From Leyella stercorea (lineage in GTDB: Bacteria > Bacteroidota > Bacteroidia > Bacteroidales > Bacteroidaceae): a stretch of DNA of 15,407 bases. The notes beneath the pieces are model-generated. The model had not been told where the DNA came from, did no database searches, and saw nothing but the letters and a program-made list of their open reading frames with translations. The stretch is from contig NZ_JADYUF010000062.1 of assembly GCF_021531655.1 (NCBI RefSeq), positions 1-15,407 on the forward strand. The letters are read 5' to 3'. Numbering within the stretch: position 1 is the stretch's first letter; each line of letters starts with the position of its first letter. Of this stretch, positions 7,953 to 13,525 are shown in pieces. The translations under genes and the position numbers were made by a program.

Positions 7953-8555
7953 ATGGCTATCAGAAAAAGCAAGATAAATATAGACACAGAAGAAAGATCC
8001 GACTTCGACAACATGATGGATGATGTCGAAAACGAGATTGAGGAGCAGCAAGCCGAGGATGGACTTGTAAGCCGTGTTCCTGAGTTAAAGCAGTTGAGTG
8101 AGGACATTGACAAGGCTACAAGCACCTTCATCAATGCCACACTTGAACTGAAGTCTGCCATTCAGCAGTATCAGCGTGCGGAAGTTCAATTGGGTGGTGC
8201 TGTGACTACCATCGGCAAAAAGGTAGATACCATCAATCAGCACATAAACAAGGTCTTGGAGAATGCACCGAACCAATTAAAGGTGTCTGTAAATGTCAAT
8301 GATGCTGACTGGCAGAAAATTCAAGAACTGTTTGCCAAAGAACGTCAATGGATGACCTCACAGATGCAGATACATATCCGTGAGGTCAATTCCATGTTTG
8401 CTGATGAACGGAAAAAAGTCCGTGAACGCTACAAAGAATATGATGGTTGCTACCTCGGTCACTATGCCCAATGGTTCTTTTGGTTTTTCTTCACAATTGG
8501 TATCTTTGTGGTTGCAGGAGGTGTTGGAATGATAATTGCACAGAACTATATATGA
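7953..8555 (+). CDS. Coiled-coil protein with C-terminal membrane anchor, last gene of the mobilization operon
   Basis: This 200-aa protein begins 12 bp after the relaxase. Residues 1-45 are acidic (EERSDFDNMMDDVENEIEEQQ). About 50-165 are predicted helical and coiled-coil-like, and about 173-196 are a hydrophobic membrane segment (WFFWFFFTIGIFVVAGG) followed by a short tail. Such a protein could tether the relaxosome to the inner membrane or to a helper coupling protein; this is inferred from architecture and position. Its last 92 residues are encoded identically, with only silent changes, by a second partial copy at 12260-12535, which shows that the sequence has been kept under selection. 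No named family is recognised with certainty. Confidence 0.82.
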   Translation: MAIRKSKINIDTEERSDFDNMMDDVENEIEEQQAEDGLVSRVPELKQLSEDIDKATSTFINATLELKSAIQQYQRAEVQLGGAVTTIGKKVDTINQHINKVLENAPNQLKVSVNVNDADWQKIQELFAKERQWMTSQMQIHIREVNSMFADERKKVRERYKEYDGCYLGHYAQWFFWFFFTIGIFVVAGGVGMIIAQNYI

Positions 8556-8665
8556 GATAGACGAGTTACTGCCTAACATTAAGTTTGCACTTAAAATTAG
8601 GCAACTACTATTATTATCTCGATAACCAATCAACCAATTTAAATACCTTCTTCGTGCCATAATGA
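8188..8665 (+). repeat. Direct repeat copy 1: right end of the mobilizable element
   Basis: These 478 bp match 12168-12645 without any gap, with 26 differences counted by eye (about 95% identity). The repeat covers the 3' part of the coiled-coil gene, its hairpin, and about 60 bp beyond. It ends in the identical 20-mer CCTTCTTCGTGCCATAATGA (8646-8665), after which the two copies diverge completely. The sharp right limit is what an integration junction would look like. Confidence 0.85.
8571..8602 (+). terminator. Hairpin after the mobilization operon
   Basis: GCCTAA (8571-8576) pairs with TTAGGC (8597-8602), and TTAAG with CTTAA inside, leaving a 6-base loop and an internal mismatch. It lies 15 bp after the stop codon of the last mobilization gene. 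The second copy at 12551-12582 differs at one stem base in a way that adds a pair. No strong U-tract follows, so the terminator role is likely but not certain. Confidence 0.55.
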
Positions 8666-8877
8666 TAAGAATGATGCTGAGCAAGAGATACATTATCGAA
8701 ACCATTAACGACATTCTGAAGAATACGGCACAGATTGTACACTCACGCCATAGATCTGTAAGCAACTTTATCATGAACCTTATTTCAGCATTGGGAGCAT
8801 ATTGTTTCTTTGACAACAAGCCAAAGGCATTGCAAGGATACTGCATCGAAGACACCAAACAGCTGTCACTATTCTAA
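8662..8877 (+). pseudogene. IS982-family transposase, C-terminal fragment
   Basis: About 71 codons match the end of IS982-type DDE transposases: KRYIIETINDILKNTAQIVHSRHRS, containing the conserved catalytic Glu in the ET dipeptide, then NFIMNLISALGAYCFFDNKP, and a CIEDTKQLSLF tail typical of Bacteroidales members. The N-terminal three quarters, with the two catalytic Asp residues, are missing. The fragment begins right where the mobilizable element's right end stops (8665), so one event removed or displaced the 5' part. It cannot be active. Confidence 0.82.
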
Positions 8878-8993
8878 GGGCAAAACAACTTCTTTCAACC
8901 TTCTGTTATTACCCTCTCTTAATGGTATGGGGAGGTGGCGTATTCACGCTGCATTTATATTGTATAAAACACTCGGTTATCCCGAACTGGGGT
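8665..8993 (+). mobile_element. IS982-like element remnant, right half with terminal repeat
   Basis: The transposase fragment is followed by about 100 bp of untranslated IS sequence that ends in TTATCCCGAACTGGGG (8978-8993). This resembles the inner tips of the inverted sequences at both window ends. The boundary with the interrupted 82-codon gene lies at about 8993. The left end of this copy is gone, so no target duplication can be read. Confidence 0.65.
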
Positions 8994-9225
8994 ATATCTT
9001 ATCGACATAGCTCATACGCCTTAGCGTCTGAAGCCTTCCGCTCTTTGCAGAGTCTGCTAACAACTTTTTGTATTCATCTATGGTGATGGATGGATGACTT
9101 GATGCCATCTCTGCTATATGCTTGAACTCTGTTCGGTAGAGATAGGCATTGTCTTTACTCGTTTGCTCCTCAATATACTTAAGCAACGGCTTAATGTCAG
9201 AGCCCGCTATATCTTTTATATTCAT
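8977..9225 (-). CDS. Small hypothetical protein truncated by the IS982 remnant
   Basis: This minus-strand open frame encodes 82 aa, predicted all-helical (LLKYIEEQTSKDNAYLYRTEFKHIAEMA, then EYKKLLADSAKSGRLQTLRR). There is no signal peptide or membrane segment, and I recognise no domain. The last codons (PSSG and the stop) come from the terminal repeat of the IS, so the natural C-terminus has been replaced. A perfect inverted repeat lies immediately upstream of the start codon, which suggests that the gene was regulated. It could be a small regulator or the N-terminal piece of a longer protein. Confidence 0.55.
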   Translation of the reverse strand: MNIKDIAGSDIKPLLKYIEEQTSKDNAYLYRTEFKHIAEMASSHPSITIDEYKKLLADSAKSGRLQTLRRMSYVDKIYPSSG

Positions 9226-9256
9226 AGGCGTAGTAGTATTACGCCTGCAAAAATAA
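9226..9256 (-). promoter_or_regulatory. Inverted repeat and possible promoter before the 82-codon gene
   Basis: AGGCGTA (9226-9232) and TACGCCT (9240-9246) form a perfect 7-bp inverted repeat directly against the start codon. Just upstream on the minus strand, TATTTTTG (9248-9255) fits the Bacteroidetes -7 consensus TAnnTTTG. No clear -33 element is seen. An operator or a leader hairpin is likely. Confidence 0.4.
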
Positions 9257-9258
9257 AA

Positions 9259-9360
9259 ATTTAATGCGAACTTTTATCGCCTGATTGGCTAATAACCATT
9301 AGCATCGGCGGCAAAAAGTTCGCATTAAATAAAAGTTCGCATTAAATAAAAGTTCGCATA
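9259..9360. repeat. Cruciform with inverted and tandem 17-bp repeats
   Basis: The 17-mer AAAAGTTCGCATTAAAT occurs at 9314-9330 and 9331-9347, with a third, shortened copy at 9348-9360. An exact inverted copy sits at 9259-9275. Between them, CGCC/GGCG (9278-9281, 9307-9310) and GCTAAT/ATTAGC (9288-9293, 9298-9303) can pair around an AACC loop. The whole looks like a tiny non-autonomous element or the collapsed ends of an IS whose termini carry multiple repeats, as in the IS21 family. The family link is a guess. Confidence 0.6.
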
Positions 9361-9461
9361 ACACACCACCGTACGTGCGGTTCCGCATACGGCGGTTCCT
9401 ATTTTGGATACCATTCGAGATACGCATCCATTAAAGTAGCATACCCTGCCGCCGCTCTCCT
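9361..9461 (-). mobile_element. Group II intron remnant: maturase end and domain V
   Basis: On the minus strand a short open stretch (9461 to 9399) encodes RRAAAGYATLMDAYLEWYPK then stop, which resembles the C-terminus of an intron-encoded reverse transcriptase/maturase. It is followed at once by a strong hairpin at 9398-9362 built from CCGCCGTATGCGG and CGCACGTACGGTGG. This has the size and sequence pattern of a group II intron domain V. The expected domain VI and 3' exon junction are missing, replaced by the 17-bp repeats. Upstream in the maturase frame there is a stop (9462-9464), so most of the intron is lost or rearranged. Confidence 0.6.
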
Positions 9462-9830
9462 TCAGTAAACGCTGGCTGCGCCAGTCAGAATGCCAGCTTT
9501 GCAGGTGGGGAGAAGCATAATACCCCTAACTTGTCAGTTAAGTAGCAAAGAATGCCACACCGTTAATTGATAACAGCGGATGCCAAAGTCCATAAACAGA
9601 CCCTGATGGATATATTCTTGTATTCATTGTTATATTGTGTATCTATTTTCGGCCGCAATGATTGTTCAAACGAGAGCAAAGCCGAGCTTGCTTGAGCTAT
9701 GTAGAGTGCAGCCAATCTTCACATTTCCTCGTTTGCAAAGGTACGGCAATAATCTCTGCAACACAGTTGCAGAGATTGCGTCAGCACTTGTATTTGGACA
9801 AAAAAGTGAAAACCTTTTCACCTCTTGTCT
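9462..9830. other. Noncoding scrap region with a perfect palindrome
   Basis: About 370 bp hold no convincing gene. The left part may be rearranged intron sequence. The one clear structure is a perfect 12-bp inverted repeat with a 3-base loop: AATCTCTGCAAC (9751-9762) and GTTGCAGAGATT (9766-9777). It lies 54 bp beyond the stop codon of the minus-strand Ig-like gene and could be its transcription terminator or an IS border. Minus-strand TACCTTTG (9743-9736) fits a Bacteroidetes -7 box, but it has no gene to serve. Confidence 0.4.
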
Positions 9831-10334
9831 TTAATAAACCGTAAAGACTGAATAAACGTAGCGTTTTTCCTTGCCATTTATTTCTATCTCCCTGCCCAAG
9901 CGGTATTCGCCAGGAGAGAAATCTTTCTCGTAGTCCTCGCTTCGCAGAGGAATATTTATGTCATAGCTTCCGCCGTTGCCAATATTCACCGCCAACAGGG
10001 TGACTGAATACAACGCTCCGCCCTTGCTCCTTTCCCTGTGTTCAAAGGGTATCCAATTTTCGCCAATCTTTTTCTCAACAACCCTTTTGCCTTTTAGCGA
10101 AATTGATGAACACTTAGTGTTGTTGACAATCTTGGCAGACACAATGGTGTCAACGGGTGCCTTGAAACGATTTGCAGACAATTCCATCATGATGCTGTCA
10201 CCGCTATCGCTGTGCAAACTGTCACTCAGAGCCACCGCAACGGAATCGTTGCCGTTTGAGCCAGTGGCTTGTGTGGAGCATCCTGTAAAAGAGCTACATA
10301 TGGACAATGTTAATATACATATCAGATTTCTCAT
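9831..10334 (-). CDS. Small Ig-like lipoprotein, partner of protease 1
   Basis: This 167-aa protein has a lipoprotein signal peptide (lipobox FTGC, Cys19). No acidic run follows the cysteine, so retention facing the periplasm is more likely than surface export. Residues about 55-165 are predicted beta-rich and match the pattern of bacterial Ig-like domains that end in an L-x-PGEYRLG-type strand: IVNNTKCSS, EKKIGENWIPF, then FSPGEYRLGREI. The start codon lies 4 bp after the protease stop, so the two genes are co-translated. The same arrangement recurs at 13007-14731. I infer that it works with the protease, perhaps as inhibitor or chaperone. No family of known function is recognised with certainty. 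Confidence 0.78.
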   Translation of the reverse strand: MRNLICILTLSICSSFTGCSTQATGSNGNDSVAVALSDSLHSDSGDSIMMELSANRFKAPVDTIVSAKIVNNTKCSSISLKGKRVVEKKIGENWIPFEHRERSKGGALYSVTLLAVNIGNGGSYDINIPLRSEDYEKDFSPGEYRLGREIEINGKEKRYVYSVFTVY

Positions 10335-10338
10335 ACGT

Positions 10339-11643
10339 TCAATACCTTTTAAGATTCAATGCTTTCAAAACGTTATCCGCCTTAGAGTAGATGAGATAGT
10401 TCTTTCCCATTTTCTCAGGGTATCCATATACGACACCGACTGTCAAGCGTGTATTATACTTCGATATATAGGTGTATACAATTCCACCGCTATCTCCTCC
10501 ATCTGCGGTACATTTCACAAGTGTCATATCAGAGAATGTCGCCGTTTTGTCTCCAGACAGAACAGTACAATCTATATCCTGTATATAACCACCTGTGCGT
10601 TTCGTTGTTGCGCCATATTTGTTCACGTATGTCCCTTCTCCTGGTTTGTTTGTCGTCGTCGATAGAACACTGCTTGAACTGCCACCAATATAATTGTTGA
10701 TGTTGAATTCATCCAAATAGCCGCATGGAATAAAAGAAGCTTCGGCATTTCCTGTTGAGACAATTCGGGAAGAACAAATGCCAAAAGGATTGAAATCTTT
10801 ATCATAACAGTATTGCCCAACGCTGACCACATGCCCTGCGGTCACTAATCCACAACGTTTTTGTCCAGAAGTCTCTTGGGCGCGAAATGCGAATGTGCCG
10901 TAGATAGGTTTATCATCTGACATTGAAATAAGACACGTATCACCTGCGCCAATAGGAAATTTAGATATTGTAGCCAATGTTGTGTAAGAGCGCGTATTAA
11001 CAAGCTGTGTGGAAAGGCAATGGTTATCTGTATTGATTTTTCCCATGTTTGTGAACACTACAGCAGGGTTATCGTAAAAATTTTTAAACTCCTTTATTCT
11101 TGATTGAGAACAATCGGCAAGATAAACTACAACAGCGTTGTTTTTCTGACTGATACCGATGGCTGTTAAGTTACTTTTCAAACTTGTGCTCATTTCAGCA
11201 TATTTTGAATACAGATGCGACTTTATATTTTTCAACTCTTGCAATGAATACACACATCGTTTAAATTTCAACAGAGAACTATTTACGAGGGATTTTATCC
11301 TGTTAACACCACTAACAGAATCCCCCTTTATTGAAATGGTCAAAAATCCATCTTTTTCGATGAAAGAACCACCATAGTAGTCTGGATAGCTATCCTCACC
11401 ATCCACAGATCTCGTGGCAACCTTAATTTTGGCAAGCAAACTGGCGTTTATCTCGTTAGCTTCTTCTTGACAGTCGGAAGGCACTTCTTGAAGTAAAACG
11501 TAAGATTGATTTTGACTTTCATCTATAGCCGTTACGTCTGTATAGTTATCAGAACTGTCAAAATCATCATCCTTATTGCAACCAACGATTGTAATAACGC
11601 CCCAACACAAACAAAAATAAAATATAAATTTCTTCATACGCAT
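10339..11643 (-). CDS. Trypsin-fold serine protease lipoprotein 1 (catalytic Asp replaced by Glu?)
   Basis: This 434-aa protein has a lipoprotein signal peptide (lipobox IVGC, Cys22) followed by NKDDDFD, which fits the acidic export signal of surface lipoproteins in Bacteroidota. Residues about 85-200 resemble a streptogrisin/alpha-lytic-protease prodomain (YPDYYGGSFIEKDGFLTISI). The catalytic domain follows at about 215-434: H271 in LVTAGHVV and S385 in GDSGG. Where the paralogue has LDAAF (Asp265), this one reads AEASF with Glu301, so the triad Asp seems replaced; activity may be reduced. Cysteines are plentiful, so disulfides are possible. An alternative start two codons in (MKKF) exists. 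The protease fold is secure; the substrate is unknown. Confidence 0.85.
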   Translation of the reverse strand: MRMKKFIFYFCLCWGVITIVGCNKDDDFDSSDNYTDVTAIDESQNQSYVLLQEVPSDCQEEANEINASLLAKIKVATRSVDGEDSYPDYYGGSFIEKDGFLTISIKGDSVSGVNRIKSLVNSSLLKFKRCVYSLQELKNIKSHLYSKYAEMSTSLKSNLTAIGISQKNNAVVVYLADCSQSRIKEFKNFYDNPAVVFTNMGKINTDNHCLSTQLVNTRSYTTLATISKFPIGAGDTCLISMSDDKPIYGTFAFRAQETSGQKRCGLVTAGHVVSVGQYCYDKDFNPFGICSSRIVSTGNAEASFIPCGYLDEFNINNYIGGSSSSVLSTTTNKPGEGTYVNKYGATTKRTGGYIQDIDCTVLSGDKTATFSDMTLVKCTADGGDSGGIVYTYISKYNTRLTVGVVYGYPEKMGKNYLIYSKADNVLKALNLKRY

Positions 11644-11749
11644 AATATTTAAGGATTTCTATTATAAAATATTACAAATTTAAGAACATAAACAGTTTGT
11701 TGTTTGTTTCATTAACCATAATTAATAAATTTAACATTACAGTTCTTAA
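11644..11749 (-). promoter_or_regulatory. Upstream region of protease 1 with a possible promoter
   Basis: This AT-rich stretch lies between protease 1 and the IS110 remnant. On the minus strand, TAAATTTG (11682-11675) fits the Bacteroidetes -7 box TAnnTTTG and lies about 30 bp before the start codon. No good -33 element is seen. The IS110 fragment begins by about 11750, so any regulation further upstream was replaced. Confidence 0.3.
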
Positions 11750-12172
11750 GTGACTTGATGCTTCATCACCATGTTGTTGAGGTGTCAATGGAGAGCACCA
11801 GCGTCTACTGGATTCCAATATGGCGTGTGCTGTCTCCACACTTCAAGCTGAATCTTGCCAATCCCAGCTCCCTGGTCGCAAGAGTGACGTGAAGGATGCG
11901 TAGTGGATTGCCGAGTGTACGATGAAGGAGCTTATACGCGGCAGCTTCGTACCTCCTGAGACAATCCAACAGCTGCGTCAGTACGACTGCCGTATATTCG
12001 ACCTCAACGAGGAGATAGTAAGAAAGCTGTCAAAACTTGATGCCGTGCTGCAACGCTGCAATATACGTCTGAGCAACTACGTTTCCAATGTTGACAGCAA
12101 AAGCTACAAAGCCGTGGTGAGAGCCATCTCACAAGGGATAACCGCCCCCGAAGAGTTGGTGAAGCTAAATTA
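11750..12172 (+). pseudogene. IS110-family transposase fragment with frameshift and stop
   Basis: The first part reads HHHVVEVSMESTSVYWIPIWRVL, the DEDD-transposase region with MEST-x-VYW typical of the IS110 family. Near 11862-11875 the frame shifts: the expected PGRKSDVKDA continues in another frame and then meets TAG at 11901-11903. The rest, WIAECTMKELIRGSFVPPE up to EELVKLN, matches the next conserved block. The gene then stops abruptly at about 12168, where the mobilization repeat begins. The Ser/Thr C-terminal half is absent, so it is dead. Confidence 0.75.
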
Positions 12173-12535
12173 GGTGGTGCTGTGACTACTATCGGCAAAA
12201 AGGTAGATACCATCAATCAGCACATAGACAAAGTTATGGAGAATGCTTCCACTAAATTAAAGGTGTCTGTAAATGTCAATGATGCTGACTGGCAGAAGAT
12301 TCAAGAACTGTTTGCCAAAGAACGTCAATGGATGACCTCACAGATGCAGATACATATCCGTGAGGTCAATTCCATGTTTGCTGATGAACGGAAAAAAGTC
12401 CGTGAACGCTACAAGGAATATGATGGCTGCTATCTCGGTCACTATGCACAATGGTTCTTTTGGTTTTTCTTCACGATTGGTATCTTTGTTGTTGCAGGAG
12501 GTGTTGGAATGATAATTGCCCAGAACTATATATGA
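12169..12535 (+). pseudogene. 3' fragment of the coiled-coil membrane protein gene (second copy)
   Basis: The open frame encodes the last part (LGGAVTTIGKKVDTINQHID onward) of the same protein as 7953-8555, including the membrane segment and identical C-terminus. The first 40% of the gene is missing, replaced by an IS110 fragment in a different frame. A GTG at 12182 could serve as a start, giving a 117-aa protein, but without the N-terminus function is unlikely. Confidence 0.75.
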
Positions 12536-12550
12536 GATAGACGAGTTACT

Positions 12551-12582
12551 GCCTAACATTAAGTTTGCACTTAAAGTTAGGC
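12551..12582 (+). terminator. Hairpin after the second copy of the mobilization gene
   Basis: GCCTAAC pairs with GTTAGGC around TTAAG/CTTAA and a 6-base loop, with one mismatch. Compared with the first copy, the change of A to G at 12576 creates an extra C-G pair, so the fold rather than the sequence seems to be kept. Confidence 0.5.
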
Positions 12583-12619
12583 GATTACTATTATTATCTC
12601 GATAACCAATCAACCAATT

Positions 12620-13006
12620 TTATTGCCTTCTTCGTGCCATAATGACAAAAAACATAATAACCTGTAAAAGGGATTGATTAAACTCATCCGAATATTGACA
12701 ACTATCAATATATCCTATAACAGGATATAGTTCTAAGTATTCACTTCCTGACCAATCCTTTTCGTCATCACGGATAGGAAATAAGGCTATTTTACCGTAA
12801 GCAAACTTTTGAGCATCACCAAAGCCTAATTCCCAATTGCACCATTTTGACGCAATAGCACCTTCTGTAGCAACAAGTATAAACTTATCATATTTTTTTA
12901 TTTTCTCTTTTATATTTTCTGCTGTTCTTCCACATGTACGAGCGGGCATTGATGGATCCAGCCAATCTACGTATATTGAAGAATTGAGATGTCGTATTTG
13001 GAATAT
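12620..13006 (-). pseudogene. TIR-domain protein lacking its N-terminus
   Basis: The minus-strand frame reads SIYVDWLDPSMP, then TAENIKEKIKKYDKFILVATEGA, then SKWCNWELGFGDAQKF and SGSEYLELYPVI, which matches the middle and end of bacterial TIR domains. The Glu of WCNWELG is the position of the catalytic Glu in NAD-cleaving TIRs. The first strand and loop (usually like FLSHS) are missing, and the only ATG in frame near the start (12949) lies within the domain. The frame runs straight back to the TGA stop of the Ig-like gene 2. The last residues (MARRRQ) are encoded by the shared 20-bp sequence. TIR proteins often serve in phage defence; this one is probably inactive. Confidence 0.75.
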
Positions 13007-13516
13007 TCAATCTAAATGTATAATCACTAATCCGTCAGTCAGATGCCACACAATATTACCAGAAACTTTGAAATCAGAGTCTATTTTGTCAATAAAAATA
13101 CCATCGCTGTCATACATGTCAAATCTTACTTTGTAAAGTGAATCTGTTCTATATGCCCATCCTGAGGAGCTTTTTATTTTCTTAGCGCATAGACTGACTT
13201 GAAAGTTACGTTTTGACGCTGGCCATATAGTTATGCACTTTTGATTTCTACCTTTGGCAATGTATTTCCATTCCCCATCTACTTGCATCAACAATCCATA
13301 AGTTCGCCCTATATATATCGTCGAATTGCTGTGATTATAAATGTAGACATTTAATTTTCCTGGCTGTTTCTCACTATAGCTTGTGGTAATTGTGACGGAG
13401 TCTGAATCAACACGCCATAAACCATCTCTATTCGTTATGTTATTACTTAGAGCGGTCATATCCACGAACATCGTGAATATGACCATAATGCAAAATGTCT
13501 TAAATAAGAAATTCAT
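13007..13516 (-). CDS. Small secreted beta-rich protein, partner of protease 2
   Basis: This 169-aa protein has an N-terminal hydrophobic signal (FKTFCIMVIFTMFVDMTALS) without a lipobox, so a cleaved Sec signal peptide or an anchor is likely. The rest is predicted beta-rich: KLNVYIYNHSNSTIYIG, VDGEWKYIAKG, then RTDSLYKVRFDMYD. The layout is like the Ig-like partner of protease 1 although the sequences are quite different. It starts 9 bp after the stop of protease 2. Its C-terminus abuts the TIR fragment, so it may have been altered by the same rearrangement. A role with the protease is inferred from the repeated pairing. Confidence 0.7.
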   Translation of the reverse strand: MNFLFKTFCIMVIFTMFVDMTALSNNITNRDGLWRVDSDSVTITTSYSEKQPGKLNVYIYNHSNSTIYIGRTYGLLMQVDGEWKYIAKGRNQKCITIWPASKRNFQVSLCAKKIKSSSGWAYRTDSLYKVRFDMYDSDGIFIDKIDSDFKVSGNIVWHLTDGLVIIHLD

Positions 13517-13525
13517 GACAGCCCT

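Larger units (their letters stand above)
1700..8665 (+). mobile_element. Integrative and mobilizable element (no cargo seen)
   Basis: All genes are on the + strand in the order recombinase, recombinase, excisionase-like HTH, small unknown, winged-HTH-like, noncoding stretch, MobC-like, relaxase, coiled-coil membrane protein, hairpin. This is a typical integration-plus-mobilization set for Bacteroidales elements. The right end is supported by the second copy at 12168-12645, which stops at the same 20 bp (8646-8665 and 12626-12645). The left end is only estimated. There is no coupling protein, no conjugation pore gene and no resistance gene. The relaxase carries a stop codon, so self-sufficient mobilization is doubtful. 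Confidence 0.65.
12168..12645 (+). repeat. Direct repeat copy 2: second right end of a mobilizable element
   Basis: This is gap-free with 8188-8665 (offset 3980 bp), with 26 differences by eye. Its left limit coincides with the end of the IS110 fragment. Its right limit is the shared 20-mer at 12626-12645, after which sequence belonging to the TIR gene continues. All 8 differences in the part encoding the last 92 residues are silent, so this is the remnant of a separately evolved element rather than a fresh local duplication. Confidence 0.85.

Noticed and set aside
8358..8858. 166-codon minus-strand frame across the right end of the element
   Set aside because: It is antisense to the coiled-coil gene and to the transposase fragment, both of which are recognisable on the + strand.
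9314..9360. Tandem 17-bp repeats as a CRISPR array
   Set aside because: The repeats abut without spacers and there are no cas genes.
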